Shown: positions 34,302 to 46,185 of the stretch, piece after piece
Numbering within the stretch: position 1 is the stretch's first letter
Layout: every line of letters begins with the position of its first letter
The notes under the pieces: generated by a model
The model's input: only the letters and a program-made list of their open reading frames with translations
The model's database searches: none
Told to the model about the DNA's origin: nothing
Made by a program: the position numbers and the translations under genes
DNA from: Parafenestella ontariensis
Lineage: Eukaryota; Ascomycota; Dothideomycetes; Pleosporales; Cucurbitariaceae
Assembly (NCBI GenBank): GCA_021596325.1
Contig: JAKGDA010000015.1
Coordinates: 124,001-188,000 of the forward strand
DNA: 64,000 nucleotides
Reading direction: 5' to 3'

Positions 34302-35370
34302 AGTAGTATCAAGTTACTCTCGCTAGAGTTTTATTTAGGAGGCAATAATCAATATCAAGGATATGGAAGCGTGTGCGCAGCATAGTTCCGTCGGAGCACG
34401 TCAAATTTGAATACAAACTTCGCTTTGGCCTCATTTGAACAGTTCATTGATTACTGAAATGGTTCCCTACATATGCAGTGACTCTTTTTAGCGAACTAAT
34501 TTACTCGTGCACTATAACACCAACGCCGCCTTGAGCGAAAGGATGCATGATCGCGGCACAGCACCAGAGCTCAAGGTCGGACTATGGGCTAATATACATA
34601 ATTAGCACACTGCAATGATGCAGACTGCATTCGAATATTAATGTTCGCGGCCAATCTGTATCACAAATCCTTACACCCGACCCGTGAATGCAAGGCGTGA
34701 ATGCACACCTATGGTAGGCGTGTGCTCACGTTTCAGCCAAGCCCCACGCCAGTTATAGCATTTCTTATTCAGCCCAAAGTCATGTGCAGGAAGAAAAATA
34801 TGAGAATGACCATACGATAAATGTGACGGGCCGAGCAGTTCTACACTATTTCGAAAGAGTGCGCTCGACCCATGGCTCGTCGAATGAAAGCTGGGGTAAT
34901 CAATCGAGCAAGGTGGGTTTACTTCGATCTTCTACGAAATATACAGGCACTTCTCCATAAAGATTTATCTGGGGCAACTTTTTGAATGAAAGTTATATAG
35001 AAATATCACTGTTCCAAGACGTTGAATACAGAAGGAAAAAGATGGTTAATAGCTCGCCTGAGGTCTTATCAAATAGTAGAAGCGGTGTTGCAATCATGAT
35101 GCCGTCATGGATAGTCTCGCAGAGCAACCATGGAACAGCTGCAGCATGTGACTTCCTGCGGCCTGACAGCACTTCGAACATTACATGGAAGAGCGTGCCT
35201 GCTCTCATCGATCAAATTTCAACTTCGACTTCTAGATACCCTTTTAAGCTGACGATAGGCAGCCCGAACATCTTTCTCATTTACTACCTATCACGACACT
35301 GAAGGATCACTCCAAGGTTATCAACGCAACTAAAGCAAACCCTACCTACTTAGCCCTCTCGATATTTGCA
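34302..35370. other. Intergenic region
   Basis: 1.07 kb between two plus-strand genes. Small opposing ORFs (34982-35302) show no known protein. No other feature. Confidence 0.4.
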
Positions 35371-36120
35371 ATGGAGTATCGAAAGTTGGAACCTCCGGGC
35401 CCTGCTAGCCCCTTCCTTAATCTGCCTCTTGAGTTACGGGAGTTAATATACGAATACACTATGGCCGAGCTACCGACCGAATTTGCTATCTGGGACTGTA
35501 TGGTCTTGAGCCCGCTCACACTACAGTCAGAACTTCTGCCCGGGATTTGTTTCCTCAACCACCAGATTCATCAAGAGGCTATGCGCACATATATCCGGCG
35601 AACACGTTTCACTCTCCACGAAGAGCGCACGGTTTTCATGCTGGAGGATTTCCTCCAAAATTCCAATGCCTTCTGCAGTCTTCCAAACCTCGCACTCGCA
35701 TCCCCTTTCGGCATGGACGAGTGGTTCAATCCCTATACCGAGTATGAACAGATCTCTTTGATGTCCTTGATCAACCGATGTCCCCATCTTCGGCGGCTAA
35801 CAATCCATCTGGAACGAAGCAGGCTGGTCTCTATGCCGGACCCATCAAAATACGATTTTATCGTCTCAAAAGGCGCTTCAGTCCGAAGCGTTCGCGTCGG
35901 CACTCTCGAGATATGCTCTATGTTGAAAGGTCTTTCTGGGATTCAAGAGCTTAATCTTGTCACCATGCGAATTGTACCATTCGGTGAGTTGAAGACGCGG
36001 GATGAGGTCTCGGTCAGGCGTGGTCTAATGGACTTGGAGCACTGGATCAAAGCGTACTACAAAGAGGAGGGTAAGACGATACAAATCAACCTCTACGAAT
36101 CTTGTCGAAGGGGACATTGA
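35371..36120 (+). CDS. F-box-like (2EXR-type) protein
   Basis: 249 aa, single exon. It begins MEYRKLEPPGPASPFLNLPL followed by ELRELIYEYTM, the short F-box-like N-terminal motif (L-P-x-E-L-R-x-x-I-Y/W) of a very large fungal family. It continues with the usual LLPGICFLNHQIHQEAMRTY, where these proteins note parent regions (CFLN/CR), and ends in leucine-rich helices (LMSLINRCPHLRRLTIHLE; GLSGIQELNLVTMRIV). Such proteins may be ubiquitin-ligase adaptors, but few are studied and the family expands by duplication. No paralogue lies in this window. Confidence 0.65.
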   Translation: MEYRKLEPPGPASPFLNLPLELRELIYEYTMAELPTEFAIWDCMVLSPLTLQSELLPGICFLNHQIHQEAMRTYIRRTRFTLHEERTVFMLEDFLQNSNAFCSLPNLALASPFGMDEWFNPYTEYEQISLMSLINRCPHLRRLTIHLERSRLVSMPDPSKYDFIVSKGASVRSVRVGTLEICSMLKGLSGIQELNLVTMRIVPFGELKTRDEVSVRRGLMDLEHWIKAYYKEEGKTIQINLYESCRRGH

Positions 36121-36653
36121 TGAAGAGCATTGGCATTTAGTTTTTAGAGAGATCGAAGTACTGTAAGTTCCTAGGCAAGTACAGGCTCGTATAAAAAGAG
36201 ATACGGACGTGTATATGAGAGTATTCCCTGGACTAGTTCGATGCTTACGCGATTGGTCCAGAGGATGAGGTAGCTCCCGAGAAGGACAGTCTCATGGCAT
36301 GTGAGCGATCCGCGATGGCGAAATGGACGTTCATGTAATCAGTCACTGAGGTATGGTGGTACTGTTATATTGTTCGGCGGAATGAAGTCGTGGAACGAGG
36401 ACGTCCATTGGGCAAGGAAAAGGGTGCACGGCTGCAGGGATACTGGGCGCAAGCGGTGGAGCGTCGCGATGACCTTGAGTACAGCTCTGTTCATTGTATG
36501 TGTGCATATAACTAGGAAATGGCTAGAAGTATCAGCTTTGAGGGGTTCTCATTCACTTGCTTCCACACACTTAAGCTTCGGGTATTGGGTAGGACATGGT
36601 AGAGTTGGTAACATGAGCATCTACTTGCATATAACATAAACCAATATCTACGT
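36121..36653. other. Convergent intergenic region
   Basis: 533 bp; ORF 36301-36639 shows no recognisable content. A TATAAAAAG string lies near 36191 with no gene behind it. Confidence 0.4.
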
Positions 36654-37946
36654 TCAAGATGTTTCCGTCACCTGCGCCCCAGCCGCCCTCACCCTATTAA
36701 CCTCTTCATGCTCCTTTCTCAACGCCGCCCAATCAAACTTCTCAAACGTAAAGCTCCAAATCTTCTCCGCAACACTGATCCCCCACTTGCTCATCGGCCC
36801 GAAATCATCTCCTTTGCTACTGTTCCTGCCCACATGCTGCACCAGACTCGGCGTAACCGCATATCTCAACTCGCCCCTTTCATTAGCGAAATCTTCTGTC
36901 AACACATCCATGTAACCGAGATGTCGTTCTTTGAAGTAGGAGACGAGCTCGACTGCTTTGGTGTTTGGGAAGACGAGAGCTTGACTACAGCAGCCGAAAT
37001 GTGGCAATTCGTGTACGCCATTTGGCATTGGGAAGACAGTCATCCGGCCCAGAGAGAAAAAGAGGAGAATGAGAATAGCGAGCGTGGCGTAGATGAAGAT
37101 GAACGTGCGGCGGGTCATTAGTGTGAGGGACAGTTTCGTCGTGGGTTTCGTGAAGCGCATGAGGAGGATAGCGAGCGTGGGTAGCAAGGCTAAGCAGATG
37201 GAATTGAAGAGATAACGTTTCCAGTTTTCGGCGTTCCAGCCGAGGAATTCTTCCGTGTAGAATAGACGCAGGTAGAGAAAGTCGGGCTTTGCGCGGCGCA
37301 GTGCAGCTTGTTGCTCAGCTTCGTGAATCGCGGCGATTGTGCGATGGTACCACCCGTCCATAGCAATTGTATCGTCCTCGAAAATCGCGATGTAGGGCGT
37401 GAACTGCTCAGCGCATTTCGTCAGAAGGAGCGAATAGTCGAATAGGCCCTTCTCGTCGAATTTCCCGCCCTTTGCTTCCATGTCAACGATGTATTGCATG
37501 CGGTCCGCGCCAAACTCGTATGTGAAGACTTTATCCGCAAGTCCAGATAACCATTCCTCGCTGTACGATGGATGTACTGTTGGTTTCGAGTGCGCAATGA
37601 AAACCATGAGATATATCTCCTGCCTCTCGTCAGGTGTCAAGCCTTCTAGCAGTGAGCCCACTGCGTCTGGCAGGTGTTGCGCGTCTTCGCGCTTGAAGGA
37701 CGGTATCCCCACGCATAGCTTCCTCTTCTTTTCATCGCCGGCTTTCACGACGTTCGCGGGATTGTAGGCCGATATAAAAGCCTCGGCTTGTTGACGTCTG
37801 ATGGTAGAGTATTGCGGCGCGTAGCCTTTGCGGGGATTGAAGAAGACGGACGTTGGATCGCGCGCGGATATGGAAGTGATCGTGTAGAGAAATGTCAGGC
37901 CGATAAACACGGCGATGCCTGTTACAAGGCGCGTGGAGAAGTACAT
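36654..37946 (-). CDS. PGAP4-like Golgi glycosyltransferase with internal membrane hairpin
   Basis: 430 aa, single exon. An N-terminal anchor is at residues 7-27 (LVTGIAVFIGLTFLYTITS). The GT-A part starts KLCVGIPSFKREDAQHLPDA and carries an EDD metal-binding motif in IAIFEDDTIAMDGWYHRT. Then the catalytic domain is interrupted by two adjacent membrane spans (LFNSICLALLPTLAILLMRF; FIFIYATLAILILLFFSLGR) before it resumes at HFGCCSQALVFPNTKAVEL. This odd order matches PGAP4 (TMEM246), a Golgi GalNAc-transferase acting on GPI anchors, where a TM hairpin splits the GT fold. Substrate and sugar in fungi are not established. The secreted GPI protein at 1359 would be a type of client, by inference only. 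Confidence 0.75.
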   Translation of the reverse strand: MYFSTRLVTGIAVFIGLTFLYTITSISARDPTSVFFNPRKGYAPQYSTIRRQQAEAFISAYNPANVVKAGDEKKRKLCVGIPSFKREDAQHLPDAVGSLLEGLTPDERQEIYLMVFIAHSKPTVHPSYSEEWLSGLADKVFTYEFGADRMQYIVDMEAKGGKFDEKGLFDYSLLLTKCAEQFTPYIAIFEDDTIAMDGWYHRTIAAIHEAEQQAALRRAKPDFLYLRLFYTEEFLGWNAENWKRYLFNSICLALLPTLAILLMRFTKPTTKLSLTLMTRRTFIFIYATLAILILLFFSLGRMTVFPMPNGVHELPHFGCCSQALVFPNTKAVELVSYFKERHLGYMDVLTEDFANERGELRYAVTPSLVQHVGRNSSKGDDFGPMSKWGISVAEKIWSFTFEKFDWAALRKEHEEVNRVRAAGAQVTETS

Positions 37947-38929
37947 GGTGAGCTAGCGAGCGTGTCGTGGGAATCAGGGGTATCGTTTAAGCCATCGCCG
38001 AATCGAGGTGGTACAACGGCGGAGGCAACGCGGGGGTATAAGGTCATGTCATCGTGGGTAGAGATCGTAATTGAGGTTCGAGAAAAGAGAGGAACCCGCC
38101 GCCATGGGTGTTGCGACAGGTGGCAGGCCTGCGCTTGTCTTGGAAGCCGTGGTTGGCGAAGATAGATTTAGCGACCAGGATGTGGTTGGCTGAAGCCAGA
38201 GACATGGCTCATCTTGTTTGACTTGGGTAGATTAATGCAGAAGAACAAACAGAACGAATATGAATTGGCCGATCAAAGACCTATGAGATAGAAAGAGCAA
38301 CTGAGACGTTCTACTTAACCAAGCGATAGAATTGCATAGCTCAAGGAGCGCGCTCTGATCGTACAACAGCACCGAAGAATCAGAGTCCTTTCCTTCAGGA
38401 TGGAGTCCATTTGCGCCTCCTTAGTGTGGTCTCAACACTGCAACTATAGCTCCCTTGCATTATGGCACAAAGCCCTGGGCGCAGCACCGCATCATGCTCT
38501 TCAAGCGACAGGACTTTAAGCGCAGCTACAAACCGTCCAAACCCACGATATAAAGGAATTACCTTCTTAAACATTTCGCCTAATATGAAGGCACGCGACG
38601 CTATGCCACGTGCGCAGGCGTGGAGGCGCGCAACGCGCCGGGAAGTGGCGTCATGCCGACAGCGAGGCCAGGGCTGACATACTCTCCACGACCCATGCAT
38701 AGTAGCTTTTGAAGAATCGAGTCACATACCGTCTTCGTAGCTCCTTGTATCTAGACTCGTGTTCGCGACCAAGCCAGGAAGCTCCTACCATCTCCGGTCA
38801 TTCGCGAAGAAGTGACTCGCTGGCCTTGATCACCCCGCTTACCGTTGGTCTCACTCTTATAGCAGATCAGAAACCACACAGGTCCCTGCTTTGCTTGACC
38901 CTCGGTTCGCACTCTGTTGGCGCACTACT
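37947..38929. promoter_or_regulatory. Divergent promoter region
   Basis: 983 bp between the PGAP4-like gene (minus) and the leucine-rich unknown gene (plus). ORF 38395-38700 (minus) is not convincing. No TATA or repeat stands out. Confidence 0.4.
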
Positions 38930-40681
38930 ATGCCCAAGAAACACACACCGTCATACGCTCAAACCAAACCGTCCTACGTCCACCCATCGTTGCAAAGTTC
39001 GCGACCCTCATCGTCGTCTGCGTCATCAGAACCGCAAACCGTGAATCAGCGCATACAACAGCTCCGACGCGAACAAGCACCACGAGCAACTCCAGAACAG
39101 CGCGATGAGATTACATCGCTAGTAAGCCGCACCGTTCCGCCAGAGCTACGGCGCATATTGCATATACCGGAAGTTAATGCACCCAAACCAAAGGCCGGCA
39201 CCCGGACCCGCCGTGTCTTGGGAGCAGCGAGACCGCCTCCAGGGCCAGCAGCACCAACCAGCTGGCTGCTGAGGAGTCGACATGCACCGGCATATTTGCG
39301 AAAAAGAAACCAATCCGGCGTAGAGCATGCGGCTCCGAGGTTCTCCACGCTGGCCACGGTGACGCATGACGAATTCAAGGTACGGCTTCCCCAGACCTTT
39401 CGTTGGTAACCTCCGTCCTTCAAGTTTAACTGTCTTAAATCAGGCTTCTTACTCTTGACGCAGCGCCTACCGCAACCCCGAAGCTTAGTACATCAATGTC
39501 TACGAACGTTCGCGATACATTGGGAGGAGCTGTGCGAATTCGAACAGCACTACCTGCCTGCGCTACCGATATCCCTCAAGGAAGCTATGTTGAGTTACCT
39601 GACACTATTTGGAGAAAAAGGGTGTGTCGACTTCAAGTCGCTCAAGACCTTATTCCAGAACGATGAGGGCACAGGCACATCTGGCTGGGACGAGACACGG
39701 TTCCTAGATCTTACCGGTCTTCTAAATGACCATCTCACAGTTAGTGATGTTGGCAAGTGTCTCAAGCGACCGACTACTACACAGGCGGCGCTGGATATAG
39801 GGACACTTCGCATAAGCGATGATAAGCCGAACAATACAAAGGAAGCAGCGACCGTCGAAGTCGCAGATTCGTGGGAAGAAGAGGCAGAGGAAACATCGAC
39901 GGTGCAACCTGTCCTAGCAGCGAAGCTTCAAGTCCCACACTTCACCAACCTCAGCAGACTATCTCTCGCCCACCCAGGTCAATGGGCATCATGGCCCGAA
40001 CTCCTCCGCATATCACCTCACCTCAGCAAAATCACCCACCTCTCCCTCGCATACTGGCCACGGCCCTCCATGACCCCAAATGCAACAACCACCTCCATGG
40101 TCTCGAACCACACCAGCGTATCACTAGGCGGTTCACACTTCTACTCGGACCTCGACGATGACTGGCACGAAGCCGCCAACATCCTGCGCCGCTTCTCCAT
40201 CAACACATACTCACTGCAGTGGCTCGACCTCGAAGGCTGCAACTGGCTCAAAGCGCTGACCTGGCACTCCGTCTCGCTTCCCACCACCCCCACGCCAGGC
40301 AGTCGAGACTCGGAAGAGGCCTGGCAGCTACACGCTGTGTCGCCCAGTCCCGACTGGAACGACGCATGGCGACGCATCACGTACCTGAACTTCTTCCAGG
40401 GATGGATACCGTGTGATAATCAGAGTCTGCAGAATATGCCGGCGGGCATTGTGCCGGTGCAGTTGATGCGCTGGCTGAGAGAGAACAGGGAAAAGGAGGA
40501 TGTGAAGTGGAGGTTGAATCCGAATGAGACAGGGTATGCGGTTGCGGAGTGGGTGCAGAGGGAAAAGGTGGCGAAGGCTGTGGGTATGGAGATTCATGGG
40601 ATTAGGAAGAGTGGTGAGGGCGTGTGGTGTAATGTGGACTATGGGTGGGGTTCTACGGTAGAGGGAAGAGTGCACTCATAA
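38930..40681 (+). CDS. Unknown protein with leucine-rich central part
   Basis: Two exons, join(38930..39379,39464..40681), 555 aa. The acceptor at 39463 (GCAG) was chosen because it keeps phase 0; the nearer CAG at 39441-39443 leads to an immediate stop. The N terminus is basic and disordered (MPKKHTPSYAQTKPSYVHPS). A short motif, QRDEITSLVSRTVPPELRRI, follows. The C-terminal two thirds contain leucine-rich stretches (FTNLSRLSLAHPGQWASWPE; HLSKITHLSLAYWPRP; SLQWLDLEGCNWLKAL), consistent with an LRR-like solenoid, and a W-rich end (GVWCNVDYGWGSTVEGR). I do not recognise the family with confidence; similar fungal proteins have sometimes been labelled tafazzin, but no acyltransferase HX4D motif is visible here. 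Confidence 0.7.
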
Positions 40682-43391
40682 AGTTTATGTGACCAGTCTC
40701 ATACAGTGAAGTCAGGTGGACTTGCATTTTACATTGTCCCGCCTGAGACCATTTTTGTTCGCGTGCGATTGATATTTGTAGAGGTGCGGAGGACTTCAGT
40801 CCTACCATATACGAGGGAGCCATCAAAACTAGAGGCCATAGCACATTCTCATCGTCTTGTGTTTATCTTTGCCCCCCTCGCTGAATGTCTTGTCAAAATT
40901 CTCAATACGAAGCCGCTATCCATAGTACCGTCTTGTTGAGACGCTATTGTGTGCATCCTTCGTACTGTTAAATTCCTGTTTTCGTATTTTGAATTAACGA
41001 CTGACTCGACTAGCTGGGATTGAAAATAGCTAGTTTGGTGGAGCGTGGGTACATACGATGACGCTGGATATGACCACGCGCTTTGTGTGCAAAGGAAATG
41101 TATACTGTAGGTGTTGTTCTTTACCTTTCTTTACCTATGTCGGTGACCACTGTTTTGGACCCCAATTGGTTTTTTCCTTTTACGAGATGAGTAGCAATGC
41201 ACACTGCCCCACTGACGTGAGCGCGAAGTCCTACTTTTGTTTGTAACTGGGAATATCGCAACGTGCAATGTTCGTGGATTGGCAGCTACTTGCAGTTAGA
41301 GACAGTTCGAAGATGACGTCAACGCCCCAAAGCCTTGTAGAAACAAATGCTCCAGATTTGGTTGACCGCAGGGTTATGAGACGGGATCCTTCCGGCGGCA
41401 GAAATGCGCTTCGTCGTGCCGGGTCAGACATGGTGAACCTTGAAACGGAGCGTGCATTGGCATGGGCGGGCTGTGACAGTACTTGATGAGAAGACGTCAA
41501 CAAGAGATTGAATGACGTGTAGGACTATGCGGAGATGGCTTGCGCTGTCATGAAGGCGGAGCTAGACGTTGAAAAGACTGAGAGATTGTATGCAGCTGCT
41601 TGTGCAAGCTGTGGAAATTACTTTGACTTGGAGATTGTGCCTACGTCTAGATCAGTACTTACTATGAGATTAAGTGGTACACATATGCAAGCCCCCACGC
41701 TGCAGTATGCGAACCTATTCATGTCCGGAAGGTTGCTTCAGTGCTATAAGGTACAGGTCGACGACACGTTTATGCAAGCTGTCATCTGTCAAGGTAGTAC
41801 GCAGAGCCGGCGGTCCGCCTGCCAGAAGAAGGAGGCGTTTCTGGCAGAGAGTTGCAGAGGATGCAAACCCCGGTAAATCGTAACTGTAGTGGGGCTCCCC
41901 CAATATAAGCACCCAAGTAGATTGGAGGCATCTCGCTATTGCAATTTACAAGCGTCGATCCTGACCATTCCGATGGGTAGGCACACAACTTGTCCTTGGG
42001 TTCGAGGGAAATGTGGCAGGTGCTTCCGACGGTGTGTGTATGAGGTACCTGGACGGTTGAACGCCGGTAGACTAGGCCTGTAACCGTCATGCTTCCAGAA
42101 GAGAGCCCGAAGCTAAACAAAGAACGCGTGGTGTCGGAGCAAGCGGGACCGAAATAACCACGTCCATGACGTAGAGGAAATTTTGGCTTCATCAATGTGA
42201 GCGAATCGTGGAGGCTCCTGGGTACGTCTCCATCGCAACGCGACGCCAGCTTTCGTAACCGGCTGCGTGGCTGCATCTATCTACAATTCGTCCGCAGCTG
42301 TTGCAGCTCGCCAACCAACAAGCGTGCGAGAACCAACGGTCGTGGTCGGAAGCAAGCTGCGAATGGTGCTAAAAATTTGCGACATCCGCCCGGGAAGGCT
42401 ATGCCGCAAGCAGCAGGCAACGTCGTTTCATGTCAGCCTTCCGCGTCGGAGCCGCGCGGCGAGGTCACTGATCTGGCCTCGCTGTGAACGGTCGGCGAGG
42501 GAGGCGGCGGGTGTAACAATTGAGGCCTGGCTTATCGCACTTGACGGCGACTACTCGGCGTACTCAAAGAAAAATGCAAGAGATAGAGCAAAAATTAAGT
42601 AGTTACGATGAGATCAACGGCCTGGGAAGATCTGTATCGGCGGCGTTCGTTAACATGGAAACGCAGCGGTTCTGCATAGCGGCCCCATCTCAGCTAGCGC
42701 TGCATGCTGATGAAGAGCTGCACAGAGATACAGTAGATCTGTCATGTTCGGAGCATCTCCGCCCCACGACTGGAGGCTGTGGGTAGAGTAAGAAGGCTGT
42801 AAGCGGTCGACGGTTGTAGTCAGAAAAGGCAGGCATGTCAAGGCCTTCGGAGAGCGAACGCCACTCTGTGTGGTATCGAGTTTCGGCGACGCCAGGACTG
42901 TTGGACATTCATTCATGGACAGACAGGCACGCTAGCACGTTTAGCGCGACCCGTCTTTTGAAACTCCTGCATCCCTGCGCTGCAAGAGGTTCCCTTCAAA
43001 AGGACGCGCAGCGACGCTGCGCCCAGCATTCCCGCCAGTGAGCGGTGCTCTTTCCTTCCTGTCCTCACCTCGTCGTCGTTCGTTCTTGCGTCCTGTGTCT
43101 TTGATTTGCGTGCCACACAAGTCTACACTCCAGCATCCATCTTTCGCCGCGCCTGAAACAGCTAGGTAGCCTAGGGTGGAAAGATAAGGCCAACAATTTT
43201 CCCGGACCGAGCGAATACGACCTTGTGCCCTGACAGCCGGCAAGGGCGTTTGTTGCGATATATTGTCTCTCCACGCCCGTTGCTGTGTTCCCCTTGTGTC
43301 CTCCATTTGCGGCCCTCGACGAAGCCTCGCTGTCCTCCTTTCCTCGCCCTGCACATCTCCCGCGCCGCCACCTGGCACGCGCCCGGCCACG
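40682..43391. other. 2.7-kb region with no gene seen
   Basis: Only short overlapping ORFs on both strands, including 41535-41876 and 42197-42602. The last several hundred bases are GC-rich and should be the promoter and leader of the OCH1-type gene. No repeats or RNAs are recognised. Confidence 0.4.
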
Positions 43392-44761
43392 ATGCTCACC
43401 TTCAAGAAAGCCCTGGTGCTTTCGCTGGCATGCCTCACGCTGTTCTTCATGTTCAAGTCGCATCATTCAGGCAGCACCACGCCGACCTTCCGCAATGCGA
43501 ACGACCTGCCGCGGCCCAGTACGTGGGTGAACCCGAAAACACCCAAAGGCTCGCAAGAATCTGTAAAAGAGAACGCAAAGCAGGCAGAGAAGACGGACAA
43601 GGTTTTCAACACGCCCGATGCGTCGCCGAAGAAGCCCAAGTCGCAGACGCAAATGAGCACTGACGAGCTGAGGCAAAAGCCGCTCAAGGAGCAGCTGGAG
43701 TACCAGTTTCCCTACGACGTGGACGCAAAGACGCCGGCGTACATTTGGCAGACGTGGAAATACACACCGGCCCAAGGCGAGTTCGAAGAGATTTTCCGTG
43801 AGCCAGAAGCAAGCTGGTCTATTCACCACCCGTCGTTTGTGCATGAGGTCATCACAGACAATGTCGCGGTGCACCTGATTAGGCATCTCTACGCTTCTGT
43901 GCCTGAAGTTCTAGAAGCATACAACGCCCTCCCGCTCCCCGTTCTCAAAGCCGATTTCTTCCGCTACCTGATTCTGCTCGCACGCGGAGGCATTTACTCG
44001 GACATCGACACGACAGCCTTGAAGAGCGCTGCAGACTGGATCCCTCACGATGTGCCTGCAAACTCCTACGGTATGGTCATTGGCGTCGAGGCTGATCCTG
44101 ATCGCCCAGACTGGGCCGAGTGGTACTCCCGCCGCATCCAGTTCTGCCAATGGACAATCCAATCAAAACCGGGTCATCCAATCCTCGTCGATGTCGTAGC
44201 AAACATTACACAAGAGACGCTGAGTCGCAAGAAGGCCGGTACGCTCAACCGGGACCACAAGGTCATCATTGAATTCACGGGTCCAGCTGTCTGGACTGAC
44301 AGCATCTTCGCCTTCTTCAACAACGCTGAATACTTCGACATGAGCACCAGCAAGGGCAACATCACTTGGGAGAACTTTACGGGCATGAAGGCACCGAAAA
44401 AGGTTGGCGATGTCATTGTTCTGCCCATTACGAGTTTCAGCCCTGGAATCAAGACCATGGGCGCCGGCGAAGAGGATGATCCCATGGCTTTTGTAAAGCA
44501 CAACTTTGAAGGTACGCAAAAATTCCCTCTCGTTAGAACTGCGCAGCTCCAGCAGTTTCCGTTTTCGTCAAGTCTCTCCATTGTTAGTGTTGTGTCACGC
44601 TGCACCTGCGCAACCTCTACAGTACCAAGAGGCTGGACGCGACATGGCACACATCTTCCTGAATTACACCCGCTTCGAGTCCATAGTTTCCTCAATACTA
44701 ACTAGCAACAGGCACCTGGAAGCCCGAGAGCGAGCGTCATATTGGCGAGATCTTCTCCTGA
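43392..44761 (+). CDS. och1: Initiation-specific alpha-1,6-mannosyltransferase (OCH1 family, GT32)
   Basis: Two exons, join(43392..44511,44712..44761), 389 aa. The ATG at 43392 opens a type II anchor (TFKKALVLSLACLTLFFMF) and a Lys/Thr-rich stem. The catalytic domain has PAYIWQTWKYTPAQGEFEEI, then PLPVLKADFFRYLILLARGG and IYSDIDTTAL with the DxD motif, and WYSRRIQFCQWTIQSKPGHP. The 200-nt intron splits F-E-G|T-W-K-P-E-S-E-R-H-I-G-E, the conserved C-terminal motif, so the long ORF reading through the intron is wrong at its end. OCH1 adds the first alpha-1,6-mannose of the outer chain to N-glycans in the early Golgi. Related GT32 enzymes modify sphingolipids, but similarity over the whole length favours OCH1. 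Confidence 0.9.
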
Positions 44762-45510
44762 GCGTGGACGCGACGAAATCACGAACCACCTCCGTACATA
44801 ACTACAACTCGACTGCGCGAGACGCATACGCTGGATAAACAGGGGGTTACAAAAAGGACACAAGACGGCTGATTGGGTACCGCATCTTGTGCTGGTTGGA
44901 CACATCAAAGTGCGGTGAGGGAACACGCCGGGTCGGGTTGCTCACATGTTGGACGACGTTGCAGTTGCACACGCATTCTCGACAACGTCAGTTGAGACCC
45001 AACACCCAACGAGCGCACGACGAACCAATCCACAATGCCGCGGGCAGCAACTCTGACGGGAAGGCAAGATATGTGAGACACCAAAAGTCTGGGAAGAACT
45101 GGTATGGCGTACATTCCTTCGGCAGGCTTTTGAACTCAACTTCAAGCGCTGAAGTTTGAGTCTGGAATCGAATACATTTTCATTTGGCGCACACGGGATT
45201 TTTAGGCATTCCGAGCGATTTGGCGGCATCTTTTCATATCTGTAAGAGTAATAGATTCACGAAAACTACAGCGCAGGGATATTTGCGACATCTACACTAC
45301 GCAAAGGCGCGCCCCGGCAAAACACTAAAAGCAATACACATATCTAGAGCAAGCAAGAGCCTTCCAACGTGAATATATGTGTATTAAACTAATAGCGAAA
45401 CACGACAGGGTATCAAACTCCAAACACCTTCCAAACTAACGCACCAAGCGTCCAGCGCCAATATCCAATCCCATCCATTTCATCCTCCCCTACCTTCTCA
45501 CACTCCCTCC
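44762..45510. other. Convergent intergenic region
   Basis: 749 bp between 3' ends. Short ORFs only. An AT-rich stretch occurs near 45365-45400. Nothing else noted. Confidence 0.4.
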
Positions 45511-46185
45511 CTACCGTCTATCCGACCCCCCAAACGCCCTCCCAACCTTCCCCACCATACTCATCAAGCTCCCCCCCAGCGTCGGCCTACTCTCCAACTC
45601 CCTCTGCGCCCTCTTCTCCCTCGCATACCGTCTCTCATACTCCCTCTCCCTCTCGCTCTCCTCATCAATAGCCCCATACTGCGTCTCGTATTTATCCTCC
45701 CAGCTATGATGCGAAGCCAGCGACGCTGAGCGCGCGTGCATGGGCATCATGGGCGGCGCATAGCCTCCTGCTACTGGCTGCGGGGGATACGAGGATGGAG
45801 GCGTGCGCTGGTAGTCTGAGGGGTTGGGCTGGCGGATTGGGATCGGGATGGATTGTTGCTGTTGCTGCTGCTGCAGGTAGCTGGGGCGTCGTTGGCCGGT
45901 GCTGGAGAAGCTGGAGAAGGAGGAGGAGCGGCGGTCGCGTTGTTGTGGTGGGGGGATCATGGATATGCCGCCGCCACCGCCGGGTTGGGACGTTGGCGAT
46001 GAGGAGTAGAAGGGTTGGGAGGTGGGGGAGGTTGAGTAGAGTGGTTGTTGTTGTTGGGGTGCTGGGGGGTAGAAGGCGGGTTGTTGGGGTTGCGAGGTGG
46101 GCGCGGGAGTTGCTGGGTAGGGTGGTGCGGGTTGTTGGTATTGTGGGTGGAGGAATCCGGACTTGTTGGAGTCGTAGGACGACAT
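45511..46185 (-). CDS. Gln/Pro/Ser-rich protein with conserved C-terminal tail
   Basis: 224 aa from ATG 46185 (MSSYDSNKSGFLHPQYQQPA). The open frame extends upstream to 46314, but across a 13-A run, so the inner ATG is preferred. Residues 1-150 are low complexity: proline/glutamine runs (PAPQQQQPLYS), a five-glycine stretch and a seven-glutamine tract. The C terminus is different: HHSWEDKYETQYGAIDEESE, a charged helix (REREYERRYAREKRAQRELE) and RPTLGGSLMSMVGKVGRAFG. That tail resembles the ends of many unstudied fungal disordered proteins as far as I recall. It suggests a peptide-binding or membrane-touching amphipathic helix. Function unknown. Confidence 0.6.
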   Translation of the reverse strand: MSSYDSNKSGFLHPQYQQPAPPYPATPAPTSQPQQPAFYPPAPQQQQPLYSTSPTSQPFYSSSPTSQPGGGGGISMIPPPQQRDRRSSSFSSFSSTGQRRPSYLQQQQQQQSIPIPIRQPNPSDYQRTPPSSYPPQPVAGGYAPPMMPMHARSASLASHHSWEDKYETQYGAIDEESEREREYERRYAREKRAQRELESRPTLGGSLMSMVGKVGRAFGGSDRR

